Notes: a model not told the origin generated them from the sequence alone. Counted from the first letter of the stretch, positions 1 through 9,420 are shown. The stretch: 64,000 nt of DNA from Candidatus Krumholzibacteriota bacterium (GCA_016933255.1 JAFGBF010000026.1:62001-126000), one strand, 5' to 3'. Program-made: numbers and translations.

Positions 1-2
1 GT

Positions 3-335
3 GCCCGAGGCGGGACGGTAACAATCAACTTCTACGATAAAGAGGGGGCTGTATTCAGTCACGATCTGGTGGAGAAAAGAGCGAATCTCTGGAAGATCTC
101 TTTAAGGACGGGGTGTTTCTGCAATCCTGGAGCGGGGGAACTTGCTCTGGGACTTTCAAAGGATGAGATGATAACCTGTATGGCTACCTCTGAAAACAGG
201 ATGACGATAGAAGAGTTCAGGCAGTGCATAGACGGAAAAAGTACTGGCGCAGTAAGAGTATCGGTAGGCATAGCCTCGAATTTCAGGGATGTCTTCGTAT
301 TTTTGAAATTCGCATCCCTCTTCAGGGAAGATTGA
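3..335 (+). CDS. Class V aminotransferase-fold PLP enzyme, MOCOS/cysteine-desulfurase type (3' end only)
   Basis: Only the last ~110 residues are in the window; the reading frame is open from the first bases, so the gene begins upstream. The stretch 'SLRTGCFCNPGAGE' matches the conserved cysteine loop of molybdenum-cofactor-sulfurase-like and related class V aminotransferases ('RTGCFCNPGAC'), and 'GAVRVSVGIASNFRDVFVFLKF' matches their C-terminal end. Family members bind pyridoxal phosphate and move sulfur from cysteine or act as related lyases; the lysine that holds PLP is outside the window. No MOSC domain follows: the protein stops soon after the PLP-fold. The substrate cannot be told from this fragment. 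Confidence 0.75.
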   Translation, partial: ARGGTVTINFYDKEGAVFSHDLVEKRANLWKISLRTGCFCNPGAGELALGLSKDEMITCMATSENRMTIEEFRQCIDGKSTGAVRVSVGIASNFRDVFVFLKFASLFRED

Positions 336-369
336 CCGCTAATGCGGTATTAAGGATACTATATCATCT

Positions 370-1356
370 TTAAGAATCTATGACCTGAAGCTCAAGAGGC
401 CGTTCTATCGAGTTAACGGCCAGTCCTCCGACCCGTACATTCCTTACTGCTCCTCCATCCATTGTGAATTCGACCTGCATTCTGGCGAGGCTGTCGATTT
501 CATTACCCTGCTCCATAACAATCGAATCCGAGGCGGTTATCCCGAAATGCTTCAGGTAGGCTCCGAGCCCGGCTGATCCGTTTGCTGACGCCGGATCCTC
601 CCACAGCCCCATACATGGGCTGAAATTACGGGAATACGTTATACATCCCGGATCATAAGTGTCCAGAGTGAATATATGGTTGCTCCAGACGTCATGTTTT
701 TTATTTAGGATACCGAGTTTAATAAGGTCCGGATGCATACCGTAAACTGTTTCTTTTGATTTGACCGGTATTATAAGCCAGTCGATCTCATTGGAAGCGG
801 TCACCAGCGGAAGGCCGGTAGAGGTGATGTCCAGCGGGTCGATACCAAGTACCGCTGCAATCTCTTTTGCTTGAACAGATGAGTCCCTGAAGGTGTACAA
901 AGGCTGCTGCATCATTATCTTCTTGAGTGTACCGTTAGCGTTGCTGCCCTTATCGATAAATATTCCTTCTGATCCGTCTTCTGCTTCACGGGAGTCCCTG
1001 CTGAAAAAGATATCCAGCGGGACAATACCGATCTTCGACTCGAAGACGGCTGTCGTCAACCCTTCGTTAAGAAGTATCATCCCTTCTTCTATCAGCGCGT
1101 AGCATGCAGCAAGAGCTACATGTCCGCTGAACTCAAGTTCCTTGTCTGGCGTATAAAACCTTATCTGAAAATCAGCCTCTATGGAATCTGCCCGGGTAAT
1201 ATAGGCCAGTTCGATAAGATTCATCCTCATTTCGGCGGCTATCGCCTGGATCTGGCCGATCCGGCTTCTTTCCATATCGATTATCACTCCGGCAGGATTT
1301 CCTCCAAAAGGATTCGTCGTAAATACGTCGATTCGTTTTATCGTGATATCTTTCAT
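370..1356 (-). CDS. PhzF family isomerase-like protein
   Basis: About 328 residues, the usual PhzF length. The N-terminus 'KRIDVFTTNPFGGNPAGV' is the PhzF signature, and a second half-barrel with 'WEDPASANGSAGLGAYL' carries the second glycine-rich motif, so both halves of the duplicated diaminopimelate-epimerase fold are present. The catalytic glutamate normally found in 'GNPaaV...nlsE' has a candidate in 'MRMNLIELAYI' (Glu about 46). Characterised PhzF isomerises dihydro-hydroxyanthranilate in phenazine synthesis, but no other phenazine genes are nearby, so the true substrate is unknown. I chose the ATG at 1356 because a GGAG lies 7 bases before it; a longer frame to 1407 adds an atypical tail. 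Confidence 0.85.
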   Translation of the reverse strand: MKDITIKRIDVFTTNPFGGNPAGVIIDMERSRIGQIQAIAAEMRMNLIELAYITRADSIEADFQIRFYTPDKELEFSGHVALAACYALIEEGMILLNEGLTTAVFESKIGIVPLDIFFSRDSREAEDGSEGIFIDKGSNANGTLKKIMMQQPLYTFRDSSVQAKEIAAVLGIDPLDITSTGLPLVTASNEIDWLIIPVKSKETVYGMHPDLIKLGILNKKHDVWSNHIFTLDTYDPGCITYSRNFSPCMGLWEDPASANGSAGLGAYLKHFGITASDSIVMEQGNEIDSLARMQVEFTMDGGAVRNVRVGGLAVNSIERPLELQVIDS

Positions 1357-1669
1357 GCGGAATCTCCATTTCGAAAAATTGAGCAGATTGCATAATCCAT
1401 AGTGCAAAAATCCTTTTCCGTGAGGCGATTATATTTAAACTAAAATATTATATAAGTACCGTAACACTCTGATATAAAACCAAATAACTTAAGATACGAT
1501 CCTGCCTGCTGCCTTCATGCCTCTTGGTATAGACAGTCTGCAATTTTGATTCCTTCTGTCGTCCCCTCGAGGGAATCTGTTTTTCAGCATCTTTTCTGTT
1601 TCATTGAATCAGACAGCTGGAAACGATAGGCGGTTGAAGTCGTATGAACTATGGTTTAGAGTGAAGGGC
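1357..1669. other. Divergent intergenic region between phzF-like and UMF1 transporter genes
   Basis: No gene is supported here. It contains an AT-rich block at about 1429-1457 that may hold promoters for the minus-strand PhzF gene, and a perfect 10-base palindrome CCCTCGAGGG at 1564-1573, flanked by GATTCC...GGAATC arms. A TTG-initiated extension of the transporter frame reaches 1604 but adds residues unlike the family. Confidence 0.4.
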
Positions 1670-2977
1670 ATGATGGGCGATAACAAAAGAGCAATCGTCT
1701 CCTGGGCCTTATATGACTGGGCGAATTCCGCGTTTGCCACGACCGTTATGGCAGGGTTTTTTCCTCTGTTTTTTAACCGCTACTGGAGTGCCGGGGCGGA
1801 CACGACCGTGACTACCGCAAGGCTCGGACTGGGAAATTCCGCCGCAGGCCTTTTAGTCGCCCTTTTGGCTCCAGTCCTTGGGGCTATCGCGGACAGGGCC
1901 TGCATAAAGAAACGGTTCTTGATTTTTTTCGCTTATTTTGGAGCCGTGATGACATCCGCTCTTTATCTTGTGTCCAGAGGGGAATGGGCAGCCGCCGTAA
2001 TAATATATATTCTTGCTTCGATCGGATTCTCCGGAAGCCTTGTATTTTACGATGCGCTTTTGAAATCCGTGGCGGAAGAGAAAGAGACTGATATGGTCTC
2101 TTCCCTTGGGTATTCACTTGGATACCTTGGAGGGGGGGTCCTTTTTGCAGCTAATGTCTGGATGACCCTCGATCCTGAAAGATTCGGAATAGTCGATCCG
2201 CAGGAAGCGGTAAAATTGTCTTTCCTTTCAGCCGGCCTGTGGTGGGCGTTGTTTTCGATACCTCTCCTCATAAATGTCAGAGAAAAGATTCCTCGAATGA
2301 AGAAAAGTGCCGGCGGAGTGATATCAGGCGCTTTCAGGGAACTTGCAGATACTTTCCGCAGGATCAGAAAACTTAAGTTCCTGTGTCTTTTCCTTGTCGC
2401 CTACTGGCTTTATATCGATGGAGTAGATACTGTCGTTCGAATGGCAGTCGATTACGGCCTCTCGATAGGTCTAAACTACAAAGATCTTATAATCGCGCTG
2501 CTGATCACCCAGTTTGTAGGTTTTCCTTCAGCGTTAATATTTGGAACGGTTGGAAAAAGGGTCGGAGCTATACGCTGTATCTTTTTTTCTATCGGTGTCT
2601 ATCTGCTTGTATCGGTATTTGCGGCATTCATCCGGGATAAATCCGGTTTCTACGCACTCGCGATAATCATCGGTCTCGTACAGGGCGGAATACAGGCTCT
2701 GAGCCGTGCCCATTATTCAAGGATGATCCCATCCGGAAAGGCGGCTGAATATTTCGGTTTTTACAACATGGTGGGAAAGTTTGCGGTAGTGATGGGGCCT
2801 TTTTTTGTCGGAATCGTGGGCCTGCTGGCAAGATCAGCAGGATTCAGCGAGGATATCTCAAGCCGTATCAGTATTTCCTCCATCTCGATCCTCTTTATTG
2901 CCGGTGCCGTCATCCTCCGCTATTCGGTAAAGAGCCTTCCCTGCTCTTCGGCCGCCGAAATAGAAGAGGATGAATGA
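1670..2977 (+). CDS. UMF1-type major facilitator superfamily transporter
   Basis: A very hydrophobic protein of about 435 residues with roughly 12 membrane segments. The opening 'ALYDWANSAFATTVMAGFFP' is the diagnostic N-terminal motif of the UMF1/Atg22-like MFS group (bacterial homologues of yeast vacuole effluxer Atg22). Later segments such as 'GLVQGGIQALSRAHYSRMIP' also match this group. Substrates of bacterial members are not established; export of amino acids or metabolites is an inference only. I chose ATG 1670 (GAAGGG just upstream); 1673 is also possible, and an upstream TTG at 1604 would add 22 residues not seen in the family. The gene reads away from the PhzF-like gene. Confidence 0.85.
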   Translation: MMGDNKRAIVSWALYDWANSAFATTVMAGFFPLFFNRYWSAGADTTVTTARLGLGNSAAGLLVALLAPVLGAIADRACIKKRFLIFFAYFGAVMTSALYLVSRGEWAAAVIIYILASIGFSGSLVFYDALLKSVAEEKETDMVSSLGYSLGYLGGGVLFAANVWMTLDPERFGIVDPQEAVKLSFLSAGLWWALFSIPLLINVREKIPRMKKSAGGVISGAFRELADTFRRIRKLKFLCLFLVAYWLYIDGVDTVVRMAVDYGLSIGLNYKDLIIALLITQFVGFPSALIFGTVGKRVGAIRCIFFSIGVYLLVSVFAAFIRDKSGFYALAIIIGLVQGGIQALSRAHYSRMIPSGKAAEYFGFYNMVGKFAVVMGPFFVGIVGLLARSAGFSEDISSRISISSISILFIAGAVILRYSVKSLPCSSAAEIEEDE

Positions 2978-3080
2978 TCCGGTTGACCGGTGTTCCGGCT
3001 ATCCCGATCCAAATAATGCTGGAATTATTCATTCGAGGGAGATAAGATCCTCGAAAGCGATCCATAGAAAGGAGGGAATG

Positions 3081-3293
3081 ATGCCGGAAAGCGTATACAA
3101 GATCATCGAACTCGTCGGAACAAGCAAGGAGTCGTGGGAGAAAGCGGCTGCAGCGGCAGTGGCAAAGGCCGCGGGGACCCTGAGGGATCTGAGGATAGCG
3201 GAAGTCTCCCAGCTCGATATGCAGATCACGGATGGAAAAGTCGAAGCATACAGGGCGAAGGTAAAGGTCTCCTTTAAATTCGAGGATAACTGA
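3081..3293 (+). CDS. Dodecin-like small protein
   Basis: Seventy residues, the standard dodecin size. 'VYKIIELVGTSKESWEKA' followed by 'AAGTLRDL' and 'VEAYRAKVKVSFKFE' gives the beta-alpha-beta-beta order of dodecins, which assemble into hollow dodecamers that store and buffer riboflavin/FMN in the cytoplasm. The tryptophan that stacks on the flavin in characterised dodecins (in '...LDWFEV...') is replaced here: the same place reads 'LRIAEV'. Flavin binding is therefore doubtful, although proteins of this variant are widespread. The ATG at 3081 is preceded by AAAGGAGGG with five bases spacing; an ATG three bases earlier is too close to the ribosome site. Confidence 0.85.
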   Translation: MPESVYKIIELVGTSKESWEKAAAAAVAKAAGTLRDLRIAEVSQLDMQITDGKVEAYRAKVKVSFKFEDN

Positions 3294-3461
3294 CCCGGAA
3301 CCGGATAGCGGTGACATATCCAGTACCAGTCATTGAAATCAACACGGGGCTTTTTGCCGTGCTGTCCAATGGCTTTTTTTGCGTAAGGGCTTTTCAATCG
3401 GAAAAAATGAATAAAGTCAGGATAGCGGATGTATCTTCAGTAAGAAAGAGGAGGAAAGATC

Positions 3462-3914
3462 ATGTCTTTATGGGTAATCTGGATCGTTGTGGGGATACTT
3501 CTTCTGATTGGAGAAATCTTCACTCCTGGATTTGTTCTTGCCTGTTTCGGGATCGCCTGTTTTGTTTCGGGCCTGTTTGCTGCGCTTTCATTCGGGATAA
3601 GGGTGCAGTTCATAGTTTTCTCACTTGTCACGCTTCTGGTCTTTTTCCGTATACGGCCGATGATGCTGAAATATCTTCATAAGTCGGGAAGCAAACTTAA
3701 AACAAATGTCGATGCGCTTGTCGGTAAAAAAGGAATGGTTGTGGAAAAGATCGATCCGAACGCAGAGACCGGCAGGATAGTAGTCGGCGGTGAGAACTGG
3801 CGGGGCGTCTCTGAAGACAATATTGTCGTCGAAAAGGGTACGAAAATTATCGTAAAGAGGGTAGAAGGGACCAAGTTGTTCGTGACTGTCGACGAACCCG
3901 TCGAGACAGCCTGA
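3462..3914 (+). CDS. NfeD-like membrane protein (short form)
   Basis: 150 residues. The first ~75 residues hold two or three membrane helices (starting 'WVIWIVVGILLLIGEI', with the 'GEIFTPGF' motif of short NfeD proteins); the last ~70 form the soluble OB-fold NfeD C-terminal domain ('LVGKKGMVVEKIDPNAETG' through 'GTKIIVKRVEGTKLFV'). It lacks the ClpP-like protease domain of long NfeD proteins. NfeD1b/YbbK-type partners sit beside SPFH proteins and act with them in membrane microdomain quality control. The ribosome site is AGAGGAGG; the SPFH gene starts 22 bases downstream, so the two are almost certainly one transcript. Confidence 0.9.
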   Translation: MSLWVIWIVVGILLLIGEIFTPGFVLACFGIACFVSGLFAALSFGIRVQFIVFSLVTLLVFFRIRPMMLKYLHKSGSKLKTNVDALVGKKGMVVEKIDPNAETGRIVVGGENWRGVSEDNIVVEKGTKIIVKRVEGTKLFVTVDEPVETA

Positions 3915-3936
3915 TACTAGAGAAGGAGGAGATACC

Positions 3937-4926
3937 ATGGGGTTCTTCGTTATCGTTATATTGATCGCGTTTTTTGTGATCGTCTTTTCATCCAGGGGGC
4001 TTCAGATAGTCAAACAGGCCGAGACGATGGTAATTGAAAGGCTTGGTAAATATCACAGGACGCTCGGTTCAGGGATAAACATCATCTGGCCTATAGTTGA
4101 AAGAGCGCGAGAAATGGATTGGGCCTATCGAACAGAAGGCCACGACGGAGTGATGTTTATCAAGAGAAAGAAGTTAAAACGGATCGATCTCAGGGAAGCT
4201 GTATATGATTTTCCACGCCAGAACGTCATTACTAAGGATAACGTCGTAATCGAGATCAACGCGCTTCTCTACTTCCAGATAACAGATCCGGTCAAGGCAG
4301 TCTATGAAATAGCCAACCTTCCCAACGCGATCGAGAAACTGACTCAGACGACTCTAAGAAATGTGATCGGCGAACTGGATCTCGACGAGACTCTTTCGTC
4401 AAGAGACACGATAAACGGAAAGCTGCAGGATATACTGGATGAAGCTACCGACAAGTGGGGCGTGAAGGTAAACCGCGTAGAACTTCAGGATATCAATCCG
4501 CCGAAAGATATCAAGGAAGCGATGGAAAAGCAGATGCGGGCAGAGAGGGACAGGCGTGCAGCAATCCTTGAAGCGGAAGGGATGAAACGTGCGAGGATCC
4601 TCGACGCCGAGGGAGTGAAAGAATCTGATATCAACAAGGCTGAGGGATCGAAAAGAGCAAAGGTCCTTATCGCCGAGGGTGAAGCCGAAGCGAGGATGAA
4701 GATAGCCGAAGCCGAAGCGGAAGCTATAAGGAGGATCACCGAGACTATAGCGCAGACCGGAGGGGACCCTTCGACATACCTCATAGCGATAAAATATATC
4801 GAGACACTGAAGGAGATGGTATCGGGTAAGGATAATAAGGTCGTATATCTGCCTTACGAGGCAACTGGCGTTCTGAGTTCAATAGGAGGGATCAAGGAAA
4901 TGCTGCAGGGTGCGGTAAAATCCTGA
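3937..4926 (+). CDS. SPFH/band 7 (stomatin-like, QmcA/paraslipin) membrane protein
   Basis: 329 residues: an N-terminal membrane anchor (about 1-20), the SPFH domain from 'QAETMVIERLGKYHRTL' to about residue 200, then an Ala/Glu-rich coiled coil ('AEGEAEARMKIAEAEAEA'), and a short C-terminal tail ending in 'YLPYEATGVLSSIGGI', a feature of the QmcA/HflK-like bacterial stomatins. Such proteins form large rings in the inner membrane and modulate proteases such as FtsH or lipid domains. AGAAGGAGGAG precedes the ATG. It pairs with the NfeD-like gene directly upstream; a hairpin follows the stop. Confidence 0.93.
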   Translation: MGFFVIVILIAFFVIVFSSRGLQIVKQAETMVIERLGKYHRTLGSGINIIWPIVERAREMDWAYRTEGHDGVMFIKRKKLKRIDLREAVYDFPRQNVITKDNVVIEINALLYFQITDPVKAVYEIANLPNAIEKLTQTTLRNVIGELDLDETLSSRDTINGKLQDILDEATDKWGVKVNRVELQDINPPKDIKEAMEKQMRAERDRRAAILEAEGMKRARILDAEGVKESDINKAEGSKRAKVLIAEGEAEARMKIAEAEAEAIRRITETIAQTGGDPSTYLIAIKYIETLKEMVSGKDNKVVYLPYEATGVLSSIGGIKEMLQGAVKS

Positions 4927-4953
4927 TCGATCCCACTCGGTCTTCCGAAGATC

Positions 4954-4996
4954 AGATCCTCTGCAGCATGATTGATTCATGGCGGAGGATCTTTTC
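4954..4996 (+). terminator. Probable rho-independent terminator after the SPFH gene
   Basis: Arms AGATCCTC (4954-4961) and GAGGATCT (4985-4992) are perfectly complementary over 8 bp, and the 23-base loop can add a CATG/CATG inner stem. The 3' arm runs into TTTTCTG. The right arm contains a GGAGGA that resembles a ribosome site, but it lies 18 bases before the next start codon and is more likely just the stem. Confidence 0.5.
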
Positions 4997-5006
4997 TGTT
5001 TGATCT

Positions 5007-6254
5007 GTGACGATACCCTGGAAGCGCATATCAAAAGATGATATATTGAGCGGAGATCCTGATTTATCGAACCTTATGAAAGAAGAGAGAATGCTCATAC
5101 TTGAAAAACCTTACGTATCAGACCTTCTTGCGGAGACCGCGCAGCGGCTTCAGCTGCCTGTTCTCTCAAACGAGGTCTCCAGGGCTCTATCGGAGAAATA
5201 TGATCTCAAGATCGTCGAAGCTGATCGGCTTATAGACAGTTTGAAGAATGAAAAAAACCCTCTTTTATATTCCAACTCTGAAGATTCGATCAAATGGATC
5301 GAAGACAACCTTGCGTTTACAGGTTATCCCGAAAGGATCGATATATGTAAGGACAAGGGCAGGTTCAGGAGACTTCTTAAAGATGAATACCGGGATTTCT
5401 TTTTCAGGGAATTGACCATAGATCAACTTGGTTCTCTCGATACGACCGGATTGAAGAAACCGTTTATCATTAAACCGGTCGTGGGGTTTTTCAGCATCGG
5501 AGTCCATAAAGTAGCTTCCGACAGAGAGTGGCCCCGTGTCCTGTCACTGATCGCAAGAGATATTGAAAAGGTCAAAGGCCAATATCCTGAAGAAGTCCTC
5601 GATACGGGAAGATTCATCATAGAGGAGCATATAGACGGAGACGAGTTTGCTGTCGACCTTTACTATGACGATATGGGGAACCCTGTCATACTTAACATCC
5701 TTCATCACCTCTTCATCAGCGAGACTGATGTCAGTGACAGAACGTACCTGACATCGAAGGCTATTATCGAAAAATATTCGGATCTCTTCAGCAGTCATCT
5801 GGAGAGACTCGGAAGACTCGGAGATTTCAAGAATATGCCTATGCATATCGAATTCAGGGTCGAGGGAGATTCGGTAATGCCTATAGAGGCAAACCCAATG
5901 AGGTTTGCAGGATGGTGTGCTACCGATATAGCCTGGTTCGCGTGGGGGATCAATACAATAGAATATTATTTCAGGCAGCTCAAGCCGGACTGGCCGTCTA
6001 TTTTCGAGGGAAAAGAGGATAAGGTCTTTCCTCTTGTAGTAGGGCTGATCCCGGATGATATCGATCCGAAATCCGTTTCTGGCATCAAATACGATGAGTA
6101 TTCATCGAATTTCAAAAAGTTGCTTGAGATAAGAAAAACTGATTTCAGGGAATTCATGGTGTTTGCTTTCTCTTTTTCAGAGACCGATGGAAGCAACAGA
6201 GATGAGATTGAAAAGATGCTGAAGGCTGATATGCGCGATTATCTTATCCTGTAG
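5007..6254 (+). CDS. ATP-grasp domain protein of unknown substrate
   Basis: About 415 residues. An N-terminal pre-ATP-grasp region (1-105) is followed by an ATP-grasp core: 'KKPFIIKPVVGFFSIGV' carries the nucleotide-binding lysine, 'FIIEEHIDGDEFAVDLYYDD' the central strand with acidic residues, and 'PIEANPMRFAG' the Glu/Asn pair that binds Mg2+. The family joins a carboxylate to an amine, thiol or similar via an acyl-phosphate. Specific relatives were not recognised; peptide-like or amino acid ligase activity is only a guess. The start is uncertain: GTG 5007 has no well-spaced ribosome site, and an ATG at 5076 is an alternative. It stands alone between a terminator and the convergent RND operon. 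Confidence 0.75.
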   Translation: MTIPWKRISKDDILSGDPDLSNLMKEERMLILEKPYVSDLLAETAQRLQLPVLSNEVSRALSEKYDLKIVEADRLIDSLKNEKNPLLYSNSEDSIKWIEDNLAFTGYPERIDICKDKGRFRRLLKDEYRDFFFRELTIDQLGSLDTTGLKKPFIIKPVVGFFSIGVHKVASDREWPRVLSLIARDIEKVKGQYPEEVLDTGRFIIEEHIDGDEFAVDLYYDDMGNPVILNILHHLFISETDVSDRTYLTSKAIIEKYSDLFSSHLERLGRLGDFKNMPMHIEFRVEGDSVMPIEANPMRFAGWCATDIAWFAWGINTIEYYFRQLKPDWPSIFEGKEDKVFPLVVGLIPDDIDPKSVSGIKYDEYSSNFKKLLEIRKTDFREFMVFAFSFSETDGSNRDEIEKMLKADMRDYLIL

Positions 6255-6282
6255 GTATGCCTGTCGATTGAATCCCTGTATA

Positions 6283-9200
6283 TCATTTGAAGGCAAGTCT
6301 GATCTTTTCCGATAATATATGAATATCTTCGAGGATCAGATAAAGACAGGGGATAAGGATCAGGGTTATGCCGGTGGCAAAGAGGACTCCGTACCCTAGG
6401 CCGGCAGCCATGGGTATAAGAAACTTTGCCTGAAGGCTGCGTTCCATGAGCATCGGAGTAAGGCCGCCGAATGTTGTGATCGAGGTCAGAATAATAGCCC
6501 TGAATCTGAGAGCGCCTGCTCCCGTGATCGCTTCAAAATGAGTTTTGCCGCTTTCCTTTATGCGGTTCGTAGCTTCGATCAGCACCAGCGAGTCATTGAC
6601 CACGACTCCTGATAACCCGACTATTCCGAACATGCTCATCATGCTTATATCAAACCCCATGAGAATGTGGCCAATCACTGCGCCGACGATTCCGAAGGGA
6701 ATAGCCGTCATAACTATCACCGGCTGGGAAAAAGACCTGAAAGGTATCGCAAGCAGGGCATAGATCATGAAGAGCGCGAAAATGAAAGACCTGCCTATTG
6801 AACTCATAAATTCTTTGTCTTCTTTTCCGGCACCCTCGATTATAAATCCGACTTCAGGAAAGCGTTTGCGAAGCTGAATAAGTGTTTCTTCCTCGATCAG
6901 GGCATTTATCTCTGCCGCGTTGGCGACACCTTCTTCTACATCGGCGGTGACAGCGATAACACGTTTTCTCTGTGAACGCTGAATGACAGCGTATCCCTGT
7001 TTTCTGCTTACATCAGCTACCTGGCCGAATGGTATTTCGCTGCCGTCAGCCATCCTTATTCTCATATTTTCAATATTATCAAGAGACTTTCTTTCCGAAT
7101 CGGGATAGCGTACGAGGATCTTGACCTCATCCTTGTCTCTCTGGATGCGCAATGCTTCCGAACCATAGAAAGCTGCTCTCACCTGCCGGGCCAGGTCGTT
7201 GAGGGTCAGACCGAAACTGCGTGCTGAGGGCCTGAGTTTTAGTTGCAGTTCATCTTTTCCGGGAAGAAAATCGTCGTTGATGTCGATCAGTCCGGGGAAT
7301 TGTCCCAATTCATCTTTCATCGCTTCGACAGCTTCCAGCAGGCGCTCATTATTGTTTGAGGAAAGGTGTACTTCGACCGGTGAATCCATTGTCCTGAGCT
7401 GCCCGACGAAAGTTACAGATTCGGCATCCGGGATCGGCCCTGTCTTTTCTCTCCACGCGTTTGCAAGCACGGAGGCCTTGATGTCCCGTTTCTCTCCTTC
7501 AAGAAGCTGTATCTGCACTTCGGCGAGGTATCCTCCAGTGGAACTTGATCCCATAGGGCCGCCTCTATCCATATGGACTCCGACCAGGGAGAAATACTCT
7601 TCCATTATCGATGGAGCCCCTGGAGCCCGTTTTGAATCGACTTCCTCGATCATTTCGAGAGCTGATCTTTCGATATGCGCCAGGATCTCTTCAGTCCTCT
7701 CAACGGGGGTGCTGGGGGGCATCACTATCGAACAGACCAGATTGTCGGCATCAATTTTGGGGAAGAGGCTGAACTTGATCCGGCCGCTTTGAAATATGCC
7801 GGCCGTGATAAGAAGCAGGGCTATTCCGGCAGCTACCACCGCATATCTCCATTTGAGACAGAATTCGAGCGACCTTTTGTATGGCCCTTTTATAAACTCT
7901 TTCAGTTTTCGATCGGCCCACCTTGATTTATCATCACCGGCAGAGTGGTTTACACCCTTGAAACGGCTTCTTGCCAGATGGCCGGGAAGAATAAACAAAG
8001 ATTCGAGCAGTGAACCGAGCAGAACGAGGATGACGACCATCGGGATATTACGCATAAAATTGCCTCTCACTCCGGGAATCATGAGCAGAGGATAAAATGC
8101 TGCTACAGTCGTGAGAACTGCGAATATGACCGGACGCGATACCTGGTTCGCTCCGCTTACCGCCCCTTCGATGCCGCCGATCCCGTTCTCACGTTTTCGG
8201 TATATATTTTCGCCTATCACTATCGCGTCATCTACGACTATCCCAAGAATAAGAATAAACGCGAAAAGAGATATAAGATTGATTGAAATATTGAAAACGG
8301 GCAGAAGCCACAACGCTGTTGCGAATGATATCGGGATTCCGAGAGTGACCCAGAAGGCAAGCTTTGGGTTAAGAAAAAGACTGAGAAGGATTATTACGAG
8401 GACAAGCCCCAGAGCCATATTTCTGATCAGCAGATTCAACCTGCTTTTAAGTATTTCTGACATATCCCTGAAGAATACTATCTCTATTCCCTCTGGAAGA
8501 TCTTCCCTGATCCCGCTGACATAATCTTTTACAGATTTTGCCACTTTCAGGGCGCTCTGGTCGGCGACCCGGTAGACCTCTATGAAAGCGGCCCGTTTCC
8601 CTTTCGTTTTCAGATTGAGATCAATATCCTCGAACCCGTCAGTAAGCGTGGCTATCTGACCCAGTGTCACTTTGCCGCCTTCGGGGTCAGTGATCACGGC
8701 AATATCGCTGTAGTCCGCAGCGTGGTAACGTCTTCCCTTGGTCCTGATCATTATCGTTCCGTCTGACGATTTGATCGATCCGGCGGGCAGGTCAAGGCTG
8801 GTGTTTCGGATTATTCCTGCGACCCGGTCAAGGGTCAGGCCGTAGCGGCGAAGGTTCTTTTCAGAAATATCAATATGGATCTCGCCTTTTTTTACACCGA
8901 AAAGATCTACAAGAGTTATTCCGGGAAGTTCTGTAAGATCATCCTTGATCTTCTCCGCCATATATTTGATCGTCGCCTCGTCGGCGTCTCCGAAGACTGC
9001 GAGGTTGATCACCTGGTTTGTCCGTACTATCTGCCTTACAACAGGTCTCTCGGCTTCAGCAGGGAATGTCCTGATCCTGTCTACTTCGGATTTTACGTCA
9101 TTGACGAGATTTTCAATATCCCAGCCGTTGACGACTTCGATGTTTACTGATCCGAAGCCTTCGCTGGCAGTCGAATTTATCTCCTGGATCCCCGCAAGGC

Positions 9201-9420
9201 CAGCTATCCTTTCTTCTATCCTCTTGACAATAGCTTCTTCGATCTCTTCCGGAGAGGCTCCGGGGTATTCGACCGAAACGCTGACTATGTCCAGCGAAAA
9301 ATCGGGAAAGGTCTCGACCTTCACCGTCTGGGCAGTTATAAATCCCGCGACAAGTAAAAAGACCATCAGCAGATTGGATGCTACATGATTTTCAGTGAAC
9401 CATCTTACTATACCGTTCAT
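6283..9420 (-). CDS. RND efflux pump, HAE-type inner membrane permease
   Basis: 1045 residues, the AcrB/MexB size. It begins 'FTENHVASNLLMVFLLVAGF' (helix 1), has two large periplasmic loops, and 'GIVVDDAIVIGENIYRKRE' in helix 4. The paired aspartates (VDD) form the proton relay of the hydrophobe/amphiphile exporters; heavy-metal pumps of the CzcA/CnrA kind instead have DFG..VDGA. So this is a proton-driven exporter of drugs, bile-like or other amphiphiles. Its ATG overlaps the stop of the adaptor gene by one base (TAATG), indicating coupled translation. It is the last gene of an eight-gene minus-strand operon beginning near 14988. Confidence 0.95.
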   Translation of the reverse strand: MNGIVRWFTENHVASNLLMVFLLVAGFITAQTVKVETFPDFSLDIVSVSVEYPGASPEEIEEAIVKRIEERIAGLAGIQEINSTASEGFGSVNIEVVNGWDIENLVNDVKSEVDRIRTFPAEAERPVVRQIVRTNQVINLAVFGDADEATIKYMAEKIKDDLTELPGITLVDLFGVKKGEIHIDISEKNLRRYGLTLDRVAGIIRNTSLDLPAGSIKSSDGTIMIRTKGRRYHAADYSDIAVITDPEGGKVTLGQIATLTDGFEDIDLNLKTKGKRAAFIEVYRVADQSALKVAKSVKDYVSGIREDLPEGIEIVFFRDMSEILKSRLNLLIRNMALGLVLVIILLSLFLNPKLAFWVTLGIPISFATALWLLPVFNISINLISLFAFILILGIVVDDAIVIGENIYRKRENGIGGIEGAVSGANQVSRPVIFAVLTTVAAFYPLLMIPGVRGNFMRNIPMVVILVLLGSLLESLFILPGHLARSRFKGVNHSAGDDKSRWADRKLKEFIKGPYKRSLEFCLKWRYAVVAAGIALLLITAGIFQSGRIKFSLFPKIDADNLVCSIVMPPSTPVERTEEILAHIERSALEMIEEVDSKRAPGAPSIMEEYFSLVGVHMDRGGPMGSSSTGGYLAEVQIQLLEGEKRDIKASVLANAWREKTGPIPDAESVTFVGQLRTMDSPVEVHLSSNNNERLLEAVEAMKDELGQFPGLIDINDDFLPGKDELQLKLRPSARSFGLTLNDLARQVRAAFYGSEALRIQRDKDEVKILVRYPDSERKSLDNIENMRIRMADGSEIPFGQVADVSRKQGYAVIQRSQRKRVIAVTADVEEGVANAAEINALIEEETLIQLRKRFPEVGFIIEGAGKEDKEFMSSIGRSFIFALFMIYALLAIPFRSFSQPVIVMTAIPFGIVGAVIGHILMGFDISMMSMFGIVGLSGVVVNDSLVLIEATNRIKESGKTHFEAITGAGALRFRAIILTSITTFGGLTPMLMERSLQAKFLIPMAAGLGYGVLFATGITLILIPCLYLILEDIHILSEKIRLAFK

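Noticed and set aside
7199-7792. Open frame of 197 codons on the plus strand
   Set aside because: Antisense to the RND pump, no ribosome site or domain.
6283-9420. Heavy-metal (HME, CzcA/CnrA-type) RND pump, suggested by the Cnr-like neighbours
   Set aside because: Helix 4 reads 'GIVVDDAIVIGEN' with the HAE aspartate pair and lacks the DFG..VDGA metal-pump signature.
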